From Platerodrilus igneus (lineage: Eukaryota > Arthropoda > Insecta > Coleoptera > Lycidae), in assembly GCA_036346225.1 (NCBI GenBank), contig JARFIW010001322.1, forward strand, positions 1 to 64,000: DNA of 64,000 nucleotides. The letters run 5' to 3'. The translations under genes were made by a program, and so were the position numbers. Under the pieces are notes generated by a model. The model made no database searches, was not told the DNA's origin, and worked only from the letters and a program-made list of their open reading frames with translations. Below, piece by piece: positions 48,329 to 56,764 of the stretch (positions within the stretch are counted from its first letter, which is position 1; each line of letters opens with the position of its first letter).

Positions 48329-48701
48329 GATGGCTATAATTGGAAAATTTACAAATCTAAATCGTGTACAGTACCATATATTTTCCTTCTTTCAATTACT
48401 AGCTCGATTTGAAATGATCATTTGGGCTTTACTTAAAAAGTCTAAGTTATTATTTCATCTTATTAATTTCAATACGTTAGTATTTATCAACTTACCTTGT
48501 GTAAAAACTACTTATAAATTTATATATTAATACTGGCTTATAGCCGTGATTTTGAGCGCTGCTTCCTGTCTATATCTGACATAAGTCACAAATTGACAAT
48601 TTCAGATATGATTGACAAAAATGCTAAACGTAATTGAAAGTTAGGTTTATATATGGTACTGTACACGATTTAGATTTGTAAATTTTCCAATTATAGCCAT
48701 C

Positions 48702-48775
48702 GGCCTCGGTAGCGTAATTGGTTAACGCACAGTTCCGGCAAAACTGAGATACAGGTTCAAATCCTGTCCAAGGCC
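48702..48775 (+). tRNA. tRNA-like sequence, anticodon position GGC, right arm
   Basis: Inverted copy of 48255-48328 with one change (ACAGG for GCAGG), which makes its T-stem perfectly paired with CCTGT. The compensating direction of the change is compatible with this being the less decayed copy. The same oddities are present: 8-bp acceptor, C33. Confidence 0.52.
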
Positions 48776-48850
48776 TTATATTTTCCTTCTTTCAATTACT
48801 AGCTCGATTTGAAATGATCATTTGGGCTTTACTTAAAAAGTCTAAGTTAT

Positions 48851-48889
<39 letters not shown>

Positions 48890-48893
<4 letters not shown>

Positions 48894-49110
48894 TTTAATA
48901 ATTATTTAAGTTCTTACTTGGCTTCACAAGCAAATCACGAAGCCGTCCGAAGACTTCGGAACCATCTCAGCTGTACATATGTCCGTACCATAATCATTTA
49001 AGTTCTTAATTGGCTCCACAAGCAAACCACGAAGTCTTTCGAAGAGTTTCAAAGATTACCGAATACTTCCGAATTACTTCAAACTGTAGATTTGTTCATT
49101 TTATAACTAT
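48890..49110 (+). repeat. ~115-bp satellite, right part (two units)
   Basis: Anchors at 48916 and 49008 repeat the TTACTTGGCTTCACAAGCAA / CACGAAGCC motif of 47700-48090, showing that the palindromic element inserted within one array. Confidence 0.8.
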
Positions 49111-49139
49111 CTAACTAACCTATCTATTTATCTATGAGT

Positions 49140-49520
49140 AGTATAGTAAGTCCGGTCTGACTTCAAAACGGTGCACGCGTATGTTTTCAATGGAACCGTT
49201 TTAAAGCCAGACCGGCCCTATATTATTTTCAATGTAAAATACGTGTGGACAAGTTTTGAAGTCAGACCGGCTTTATATTACTTTCAATAGAACATACGTG
49301 TGTGACTTCAAAACGTGTTCACACGTATGCTACATTGAAAAATGTAAGTGCGTGCAGAAAAAATGTGGAACTGTTTTGAATTCGTATTAGATATTCTAGA
49401 GAAGTTATAATATAGGTCAGATGCAAAATATGCTAAGTCCGGTTTGAATTCAAAGTGCGACCACTCTGCAAATACACATAGGCCGGTTTCAACTCAAAAT
49501 GTGTTCACTCTTGTGATAGG
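49140..49520. repeat. Cluster of direct and inverted CCGGTCTGACTTCAAAAC motifs
   Basis: The ~18-bp motif occurs plus-strand at 49149-49169, inverted at 49199-49216 and 49254-49271. A partial copy lies at 49302, and variants at 49435-49456 and 49481-49500. Intervening TTTTCAATG and ACGTGTG/ACACGT blocks also repeat. It lies just outside the leftmost gene of the Polinton region, so it could be part of that element's terminus, but no matching right terminus is seen. Confidence 0.6.
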
Positions 49521-49563
49521 TTGAAAAGTAAGTTAGCAAAATACGCAGATGGTGGTAATCTGC

Positions 49564-49571
49564 TATATAAG
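49564..49571 (+). promoter_or_regulatory. TATA box of the 49641 gene
   Basis: CTATATAAGG centred at 49567, about 75 bp before the ATG at 49641, a usual distance for a core promoter plus short 5' UTR. Confidence 0.5.
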
Positions 49572-49640
49572 GAGATTGCTCCTAATATTAATTTAATTAG
49601 TCGAAGTTTACTGCATATTTACATACCTACATATACAAAC

Positions 49641-50189
49641 ATGTATATAATTGATATTCATGGATTTAAATACAAGAAAAAGGAGTTTGTGTGCAAAGAA
49701 ATTGCGATTTTGGACTTGTTGGAAGGTGTTGTTTAGCATCAAATTTTTAAACTGCCAATGCAGTTTAGTTGTTTGAGCCAAAATCATATAAAACATAACG
49801 ACCGGGTGACAAGGATTATTCATGGTCTTTCTTGGGATAAATCTTCAACAGCTGGAATGGTGTCATCATATATAGCGCTTTATTTGAAGCAAATTATCAG
49901 ACCCGGTGAAGAAGTATGTGTGAAAGGTCTAGAAAAGAAGAAATTGATGGAAACCTACCTAATGCAAAACGTTGTAACTGATTTGCTTGCACTAGGTTGT
50001 CCTAAACTATCGGATTTAAAAATCAACAATCGTCTACTATGTAACATCCATTGTTATAGACACAGCAATAATAGTCTGCAATGTGCAAAACAAAATACCT
50101 TGTTATTAAAAGAATGGTTTAATAGTAATAAAAAACAATCGAAAGATTGTGTCTGTATCATTTATTTTAATTTAATTCTACAATGTTAG
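49641..50189 (+). pseudogene. Hypothetical protein next to Polinton integrase (possible exonuclease-like fold)
   Basis: From ATG 49641 the frame is open to 50189 (about 182 codons) apart from one in-frame TAG at 49734-49736. The start MYIIDIHGFK, then EFVCKEIAIL, resembles the first strands of an RNase H-like/DEDD exonuclease fold, with a candidate acidic residue in IDIHG. Later segments are EEVCVKGLEKKKL, LGCPKLSDLK and a CNIHCYRHSNNSLQCA Cys/His-rich stretch. A function is not established, and the fold is my inference. It ends only 27 bp from the convergent integrase stop, so it may be part of the Polinton gene set. Confidence 0.55.
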
Positions 50190-50216
50190 CCTTATTAACT
50201 ATTATTATAACAACTT

Positions 50217-50396
50217 CTAGCAAACATTATTTTTATCGATCCAGCTATTGTGTACGTTAGAGAAGCCTAACCATTTTACAAAGATTTTATTTTCACTTTT
50301 TCTTAGAACTTTTTCTACCAGATAAATTCCTAGATGTTTAACCTATTGCAATTCCATTTCATAAAATGCACCTTTGATTTCTTTTTCGTCTTGATC

Positions 50397-50402
<6 letters not shown>
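50217..50402 (-). pseudogene. Polinton integrase, C-terminal chromodomain-like part
   Basis: 62 minus-strand codons from a (TA)n tract to TAG at 50217-50219, with one in-frame TAG after KGAFYEMELQ. Then YLVEKVLRKSENK, FVKWLGF and HNSWI form the three-strand chromodomain-like module that ends Polinton integrases. The rest of the gene resumes 2.96 kb away at 53364, so an insertion split it between the SH3-like region and this module. Confidence 0.78.

Positions 50403-50431
<29 letters not shown>
50403..50431. repeat. (TA)n tract, left edge of ribozyme array
   Basis: About 14 TA units between the integrase C-terminus and the first ribozyme unit. A longer tract (53321-53363) bounds the other side. 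Confidence 0.9.
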
Positions 50432-50435
<4 letters not shown>

Positions 50436-50559
50436 TATAAAGTAAGATGTATATGTAAACAAACTCTTATGAAAATAATAAGAGCCATTGACAAATACAA
50501 ATCGGGCTGGTAGTTATATTGCCATTAACAAAACATTAGCTTTATTAATTCATAGGGGA

Positions 50560-50618
50560 GGAAACATCCACTGACCAATGGTTTCGGCTTGTTAGCCTCA
50601 TCAGAGTGGACTGTTTCC
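50560..50618 (-). ncRNA. Hammerhead ribozyme 1, type I
   Basis: Minus strand: stem I GGAAACAGTCCACT ... AGTGGATGTTTCC (13 bp with one bulged G), CTGATGA, stem II GGCT-AACA-AGCC, GAA, stem III ACC-ATT-GGT, cleavage after GTC. All conserved core positions are present. Confidence 0.88.
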
Positions 50619-51067
50619 AAGAACCCTATGAAGTAATCGAAGCTATTATAATGATATAATTTCGAAACAATCACTGTACTATGGCAAAAGTAAATAAAAC
50701 CGCCATCAGGTGATAAAACACCAACACTACTAAAGTGTGGAAGTACAGAATTGAACCGAAACTACATAATAAATTTTGAAAATGACTATAAAAGTACGTT
50801 GGGCCTTTGAGATTTGCGGAATGTTACAGCAAAATTTATTTGCTAACGTAACAAACCTTCTCGTGGCGACACCCGGGTTCATGCCCCAAAGGCAATTCAA
50901 ATAAACAAAGACAAGTTATTTGCAGTCCGCAATAAGAAAATAGTATATAAAGTAAGATGTATATGTAAACAACCTCTTATGAAAATAATAAGAGCCATTG
51001 ACAAATACAAATCGGGCTGGTAGTTATATTGCCATTAACAAAACATTAGCTTTATTAATTCATGGGA

Positions 51068-51125
51068 GGAAACATCCACTGACCAATGGTTTCGGCTTGT
51101 TAGCCTCATCAGAGTGGACTGTTTC
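51068..51125 (-). ncRNA. Hammerhead ribozyme 2, type I
   Basis: Core as in ribozyme 1. One C is missing at the outer end of stem I (CTGTTTCAAG in plus reading), shortening the outer helix by one pair. Confidence 0.86.
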
Positions 51126-51573
51126 AAGAACCCTATGAAGTAATCAACTATTATAATGATATAATTTCGAAACAATCACTGTACTATGGCAAAAGTAAAT
51201 AAAACCGCCATCAGGTGATAAAACACCAACACTACTAAAGTGTGGAAGTACAGAATTGAACCGAAACTACATAATAAATTTTGAAAATGACTATAAAAGT
51301 ACGTTGGGCCTTTGAGATTTGCGGAATGTTACAGCAAAATTTATTTGCTAACGTAACAAACCTTCTCGTGGCGACACCGGGTTCATGCCCCAAAGGCAAT
51401 TCAAATAAACAAAGACAAGTTATTTGCAGTCCGCAATAAGAAAATAGTATATAAAGTAAGATGTATATGTAAACAAACTCTTATGAAAATAATAAGAGCC
51501 ATTGACAAATACAAATCGGGCTGGTAGTTATATTGCCATTAACAAAACATTAGCTTTATTAATTCATAGGGGA

Positions 51574-51632
51574 GGAAACATCCACTGACCAATGGTTTCG
51601 GCTTGTTAGCCTCATCAGAGTGGACTGTTTCC
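51574..51632 (-). ncRNA. Hammerhead ribozyme 3, type I
   Basis: Identical core and stems to ribozyme 1; cleavage-site spacing from ribozyme 2 is 506-507 nt. Confidence 0.88.
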
Positions 51633-52082
51633 AAGAACCCTATGAAGTAATCGAAGCTATTATAATGATATAATTTCGAAACAATCACTGTACTATGGCA
51701 AAAGTAAATAAAACCGCCATCAGGTGATAAAACACCAACACTACTAAAGTGTGGAAGTACAGAATTGAACCGAAACTACATAATAAATTTTGAAAATGAC
51801 TATAAAAGTACGTTGGGCCTTTGAGATTTGCGGAATGTTACAGCAAAATTTATTTGCTAACGTAACAAACCTTCTCGTGGCGACACCCGGGTTCATGCCC
51901 CAAAGGCAATTCAAATAAACAAAGACAAGTTATTTGCAGTCCGCAATAAGAAAATAGTATATAAAGTAAGATGTATATGTAAACAAACTCTTATGAAAAT
52001 AATAAGAGCCATTGACAAATACAAATCGGGCTGGTAGTTATATTGCCATTAACAAAACATTAGCTTTATTAATTCATAGGGA

Positions 52083-52141
52083 GGAAACATCCACTGACCA
52101 ATGGTTTCGGCTTGTTAGCCTCATCAGAGTGGACTGTTTCC
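52083..52141 (-). ncRNA. Hammerhead ribozyme 4, type I
   Basis: Identical core and stems to ribozyme 1; 509 nt from ribozyme 3. Confidence 0.88.
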
Positions 52142-52592
52142 AAGAACCCTATGAAGTAATCGAAGCTATTATAATGATATAATTTCGAAACAATCACTGT
52201 ACTATGGCAAAAGTAAATAAAACCGCCATCAGGTGATAAAACACCAACACTACTAAAGTGTGGAAGTACAGAATTGAACCGAAACTACATAATAAATTTT
52301 GAAAATGACTATAAAAGTACGTTGGGCCTTTGAGATTTGCGGAATGTTACAGCAAAATTTATTTGCTAACGTAACAAACCTTCTCGTGGCGACACCCGGG
52401 TTCATGCCCCAAAGGCAATTCAAATAAACAAAGACAAGTTATTTGCAGTCCGCAATAAGAAAATAGTATATAAAGTAAGATGTATATGTAAACAAACTCT
52501 TATGAAAATAATAAGAGCCATTGACAAATACAAATCGGGCTGGTAGTTATATTGCCATTAACAAAACATTAGCTTTATTAATTCATAGGGGA

Positions 52593-52651
52593 GGAAACAT
52601 CCACTGACCAATGGTTTCGGCTTGTTAGCCTCATCAGAGTGGACTGTTTCC
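52593..52651 (-). ncRNA. Hammerhead ribozyme 5, type I
   Basis: Identical core and stems to ribozyme 1; 510 nt from ribozyme 4. Confidence 0.88.
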
Positions 52652-52985
52652 AAGAACCCTATGAAGTAATCGAAGCTATTATAATGATATAATTTCGAAA
52701 CAATTACTGTACTATGGCAAAAGTAAATAAAACCGCCATCAGGTGATAAAACACCAACACTACTAAAGTGTGGAAGTACAGAATTGAACCGAAACTACAT
52801 AATAAATTTTGAAAATGACTATAAAAGTACGTTGGGCCTTTGAGATTTGCGGAATGTTACAGCAAAATTTATTTGCTAACGTAACAAACCTTCTCGTGGC
52901 GACACCCGGGTTCATGCCCCAAAGGCAATTCAAATAAACAAAGACAAGTTATTTGCAGTCCGCAATAAGAAAATAGTATATATTT

Positions 52986-53316
52986 AGTAGTGTTGGTGTT
53001 TTATCACCTGATGGCGGTTTTATTTACTTTTGCCATAGTACAGTGATTGTTTCGAAATTATATCATTATAATAGCTTCGATTACTTCATAGGGTTCTTGG
53101 AAACAGTCCACTCTGATGAGGCTAACAAGCCGAAACCATTGGTCAGTGGATGTTTCCTCCCCTATGAATTAATAAAGCTAATGTTTTGTTAATGGCAATA
53201 TAACTACCAGCCCGATTTGTATTTGTCAATGGCTCTTATTATTTTCATAAGAGTTTGTTTACATATACATCTTACTTTATATACAATTTTCTTATTGCGG
53301 ACTGCAAATAACTTGT

Positions 53317-53320
<4 letters not shown>
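52986..53320 (+). mobile_element. Inverted partial unit of the ribozyme array
   Basis: Reverse complement of the end of one unit and the first ~300 bp of the next (from the CACCTGATGGCGG segment to AAAGACAAG). It is joined head-to-head to unit 5 at about 52980. An inverted, partial extra copy at one end is a known feature of Penelope-like insertions and fits that mechanism here. Confidence 0.82.
53099..53157 (+). ncRNA. Hammerhead ribozyme 6, plus strand, type I
   Basis: Stem I is 53099-53112 with 53145-53157: 6 bp, bulged G53106, 7 bp. CTGATGA is 53113-53119. Stem II GGCT/AGCC is 53120-53131 with loop AACA. GAA is 53132-53134. Stem III ACC/GGT is 53135-53143 with loop ATT. C53144 is the base before the scissile bond. 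Every base required by the hammerhead consensus is in place. The 3-bp stem III is the weak form typical of Penelope and retrozyme hammerheads, which are thought to work better as dimers. Confidence 0.9.

Positions 53321-53363
<43 letters not shown>
53321..53363. repeat. (TA)n tract, right edge of ribozyme insertion
   Basis: About 21 TA units between the inverted ribozyme unit and the integrase reading frame. Confidence 0.93.
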
Positions 53364-53369
<6 letters not shown>

Positions 53370-54090
53370 CGGATTGGTTACGTTTACCTTTTTAATCTTA
53401 AAAATTTCATTTGACCAGTTTGGTGTATAACCTTTCGTAAATGCTTCCCTGTGTTTACTAATCCTTACACTGTCTTTAATTGAATATTTTGGTATTTTGG
53501 TTGCAAGTTTGATGCGGGTAAATGATGATTTAAGAATAGCTTTTCATCGGATTTATCAACTTTTACAGGTTTGATTCCGATAGTACTGTGAACTGTATTG
53601 TTGTATTGTTTCACAATATCACTTAAATTTTTTATCCAATTGTAAGAACCGTTCAGGTTAAACGAGCGCTACATTTTTCCCTTTAAAGTTCTAATTACAC
53701 GTTCCACAATGCATGCTTTCTTTGTAGAAAAACACTATAATGGTTTATGTCATATGTCTGCATTAAGGAATGAAAGTGTTTGTTATAATATTCTTTACCA
53801 AAATCAAACTGCAAATTTCTTAGCGGTTTTTTAAATTTATTTAAAAATGTTTTTATTGCAGCAGTAACATCAATACCCGTTTTACTTTTAAGTAGTACAG
53901 CCCATGCGTATTTAGAGAAACAATCAATAACTACTAAAATGTATTTAAATCCTTTGTTTGTTGGCGAATATGGTAACATTTCAATCAAATCGGTCTGAAG
54001 AAGGTCATTTAAAACTTTTACTATCACTCTGCGTCTCTTGAATTTTATTCTTGCTGGTTTATGAATTTCGTTTACTATATCCTCTTTCAT
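53364..54090 (-). pseudogene. Polinton integrase, catalytic part
   Basis: The frame 54090-53695 shows the rve-type core: LQTDLIEMLPYS with the first Asp, LVVIDCFSKYAWA, TGIDVTAAIKTF, and LQFDFGKEYYN with the second Asp near 53810. The terminal segment (KYSIKDSVRISK, FTKGYTPNWSNEIFKI) lies in other frames down to 53364. The third acidic residue region near 53690-53640 is frameshifted. The N-terminal zinc-binding region is absent upstream of 54090. The protein would insert element ends into host DNA. Interrupted at its C-terminus by the ribozyme array. Confidence 0.85.
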
Positions 54091-54144
54091 TTTTGATTGA
54101 GCAACTGCCGTGATGCTTTTTTTAAATACAATTAATATTTACTT

Positions 54145-54534
54145 CTACGTTTGAATGTCGAGGGCTCCACTTGCTTTGAAAGTAACTTTTAGTATAAAAT
54201 CAAGAAACAGTGTGGTATTGTTTATGCTAGCACCGCTGTCACAAAAGCTGATTACATCCATACGTCTAAGCAAAAATCCTTGTAACTGTGCAATTACATA
54301 ACTTTTATCGTTTACAAAAATTTCAATGTCTTGCGGGTATCCTTTAATATTCTCAATGACTGCTTCCTCATAAAGAAATTCATAATTATGCTTAATGTTG
54401 AAAATAAGGAATGTCTTGCAGCTGTCGAGGAATGTACTAGAGTAAAACGTTGCTACTACCGCGTAATGTAGCATATGTAACTTGTACTCAATCAAGGTTT
54501 CAAAATCTTCGTTTTTTTTCTTATTCCTGTTCAC
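54145..54534 (-). pseudogene. Unrecognised Polinton ORF
   Basis: A 129-codon minus-strand frame without an ATG at its start; the first Met is about 20 codons in (MLHYAVVATFYSS). It contains NIKGYPQDIEIFVNDKSYV, a beta-rich segment. Its tail repeats the ALDIQT motif also found in the next gene upstream, which may reflect a local duplication. It sits between integrase and a conserved Polinton protein. I do not recognise a domain. Confidence 0.4.
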
Positions 54535-54551
54535 TTAGATCTATTTCACGG

Positions 54552-55400
54552 TCATTTAAGTGCGATATTTGATACTTCCATTGTCATACCGCCTCCAAGA
54601 CGCTTTGTATAAGGTAATGTTTTAGGTCTACGACGTGTTTGTATGTCCAATGCAGATATTATTTTCTTGTATTTATATGAACCATTACCCTGAATTTGTT
54701 CTGTTTTAGAATAATATCTTCTATTAGCATTTGTTTTTTTCACAATATCAAGGTATGACTTTAGATCTTGCGGTCTCTACCCGACAGGATATTTTTTAAA
54801 CAGTAGTTCGTATAATCCAGGAGTATCTTTATATTTCAAATCATTTATTAGTACATTTTCATCATCCAACGTGAAATTAGAATTGCCTATCATAACACCA
54901 TTTGAATCAGGGTTATACCTAACACCATATTTATAAACAAATTCATTCTTAACATCTTTAAACATATTGTAAATATATTCTCGAGGTAGCGGATGTAGCT
55001 GTTCGAGATAATGTGTCATACCAGGTGAATCGACAAAGCTTTGTATATATTCTTGGGCTTCTTGAGCATGTCGATTAACTTCTGTTTCGTATTCATTGTC
55101 CTCATCATCATCATCTTCATTTATGGCATCATTTATATTCTGTATATGCTGAGCAATAACCGGCGTTCCTTTCTAGCAATATAGGTTTAATTTTTTTACA
55201 CTGCTATGAGGCAGTTCTTCTTTAAATTTTTTTTACCACACTTTCCCCTTCCAGTTTATTAGCAATAGTTTCTAATCGCGATGTTATGGGTAAGATTGAT
55301 TCCGCTTGGACGACTTCACTATCTTTTAACTGGCGTAGTTTGTTTTTTACAATGTTTCTTTTCTTAATTAAAATTCTTTTAAGTTTTATCGCCTCCCTGT
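54552..55400 (-). pseudogene. Conserved Polinton protein (DUF8207-like), broken
   Basis: The best-preserved stretch (55019-54777) has QLHPLPREYI, FVYKYGVRYNPDSNGVMIGNS, LINDLKYKDTPGLYELLFKK. The next (54743-54552) has TNANRRYYSKTEQIQGNGSY then KYKKII. Upstream, 55385-55200 reads as a basic coiled coil (IKLKRILIKKRNIVKNKLR) and 55150-55020 as an acidic segment with an EDDDDEDNE run. This order is that of an uncharacterised protein common in arthropod Polintons. Stops lie near 54775 and 55215. Role unknown; virion-associated function is possible. Confidence 0.6.
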
Positions 55401-56140
55401 TCTTAGCATAAAAGGTTTATTGTAATAAAAAAATTCTTGGATACTAACGATACTTGCTTCTCTCAAGGTATAAATATGTATGGAGTGATCAAAACCTATT
55501 CGGTACCTTCCTTGACCTGGATCACTATCTTTGTCTACAACTAAGAAACCGTATTTGTTTTTCCAATAAGCACCGCATATTTTACGGAATTTATCATACT
55601 TCATGTCAGTATTGATGTGATCGTCATATATGTGTTTTAAGTTTAAATCATCTTGTTTAAATAAAACTAAAATATTAGCATTATCACGCAGTAAGTGCTT
55701 AGGTATACGAGTATAACTTTGACAAAGGTAAATCTTGTCTACTTGTTTATGGCGCCCCATACTAAAGTATTTCCTAATTATACCTTGTTTATCGCAAGCT
55801 ACATTATCAAAACAAATATAGAATTGTTTCGAGAATCAGATGGTGATATAAAATAATCAGAACTGGAAAATGTATAATATTTGATCCCTTTTATTGGTCG
55901 CAATAGACTTTCAAGGTATTGATACTTTGGTTGATAAAGTGATTTAGAATATACATACGTTTTCAAACTTTAAACCATTAGGATGTTTTATCAACCCAAT
56001 CATAACGTTGGTTTTACCGCAATTTGATGGACCAACAACTAGACATCGAATAGATGAAGCAGAACGTTATGTTTTTTAGCTAAGGATTGCACGTCAATGT
56101 TATCATTGTTTATGGTTAAAGATGTTGATTGTTTCACCAC
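55386..56140 (-). pseudogene. Polinton FtsK/HerA-type packaging ATPase
   Basis: Walker A GPSNCGKT lies at 56010-56033, Walker B-like IFVFDN near 55810, and the C-terminal half is open from 55760 to 55386 (GRHKQVDKIYLCQSYTRIPKHLLRDNANILVLF, a typical arrangement after Walker B). Frame breaks occur near 55790-55830 and 55945. The ATPase would pump element DNA into capsids. It is transcribed divergently from the PLA2-like gene. Confidence 0.8.
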
Positions 56141-56179
56141 ACGCATGTTTGCAAGTACTAAATTCGATTGTAAAGAAGT

Positions 56180-56250
56180 GGAATTATATATAAGAACGAC
56201 TAGTATATAAAGAATCATTAAGTCACAATAATTTATTTACTGCACAGCTT
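56180..56250. promoter_or_regulatory. Divergent promoter region with two TATA boxes
   Basis: TTATATATAA (56187-56196, readable on both strands) and TATATAAAG (56212-56220, plus) lie between the minus-strand ATPase and the plus-strand PLA2-like gene. The second is about 50 bp before that frame. A shared promoter is inferred. Confidence 0.45.
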
Positions 56251-56270
56251 GAGAGGACAGTTGTCCGCTA

Positions 56271-56741
56271 TTGACTACCTATAATAATTCTAAAACTACT
56301 GGGAACGGACTGTTAAATACTGTAAATAACAATTTACCATTTGAAGCGCATATTCCAGGTTACAAGTTTTGCGGTCCGGGTACAAAACTAATCAAACGGT
56401 TAGCTCGGGGAAACAAGGGAATAAACAAGTTAGACGAAGCTTGTAAGGAGCACGATATTGCATACTCCAAAAAAAAGGATCTATCTAAACGCCATCAAGC
56501 AGATTTGAAGTTAGTTCAGTTAGCTACAGAAAGACTAAATTCTGGTGACTCGTCTTTAGGTAAAAAAGCAGCAGCATTTGGAGTAGCTACCGCAATGAAA
56601 GCTAAAGTAAAACTTGGTATGGGTGCCTGCGCATCACTGAGAACAACAAATATCAATAAAATAAGAAAACTGATAAAGAAACGTAAAATAACAAGTACGC
56701 AGGTATTAAAAGTATTATCAAACAAGCACGTACAGCTTTAA
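56271..56741 (+). CDS. Polinton phospholipase A2-like protein
   Basis: 156 codons open to TAA. PFEAHIPGYKFCGPGTKL holds the Ca-binding YxFCGPG-type loop near 56361. LDEACKEHDIAYS (near 56430) has the catalytic His-Asp pair, as in the PLA2 domain of parvovirus capsid proteins and Polinton virion proteins. A conserved C-terminal Lys-rich part follows (IRKLIKKRKIT). The first codon of the open frame is TTG and no ATG lies between the preceding stop (56250) and the domain, so the start codon appears to have been lost or the true start is spliced. Likely a membrane-penetrating minor capsid component. Confidence 0.72.
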   Translation: MTTYNNSKTTGNGLLNTVNNNLPFEAHIPGYKFCGPGTKLIKRLARGNKGINKLDEACKEHDIAYSKKKDLSKRHQADLKLVQLATERLNSGDSSLGKKAAAFGVATAMKAKVKLGMGACASLRTTNINKIRKLIKKRKITSTQVLKVLSNKHVQL

Positions 56742-56764
56742 AAAGAACTAAAGGATCTAATATT

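Larger units (their letters stand above)
48091..48889. mobile_element. Palindromic (foldback) element with two tRNA-like units, inside satellite
   Basis: Flanked by (TA)n tracts (48089-48108 and 48855-48889) and splitting a satellite array. Sequence 48168-48377 is repeated in inverted orientation at 48648-48858, almost without change. In addition, 48108-48245 is inverted at 48380-48528. The element is therefore a compound inverted repeat able to fold into long hairpins. The inverted 210-bp unit contains a tRNA-like sequence with perfect Pol III A and B boxes. No ORF. Confidence 0.8.
50432..52974 (-). mobile_element. Tandem array of five ~508-bp hammerhead-ribozyme units (retrozyme/Penelope-like)
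   Basis: Five head-to-tail units start at 50432, 50942, 51446, 51956 and 52465 (lengths 510, 504, 510, 509, 510). They are nearly identical apart from one-base run-length changes and rare substitutions (for example T at 52705). Each carries a hammerhead ribozyme on the minus strand and no ORF above ~60 codons. A B-box-like GGGTTCATGCCC lies near the end of each unit. Tandem monomers with one ribozyme each are the genomic form of retrozymes and of the terminal repeats of Penelope-like elements. Confidence 0.85.

Noticed and set aside
50432..52974. CRISPR array
   Set aside because: Units of ~508 bp repeat completely with no unique spacers, and the context is a eukaryotic transposon.
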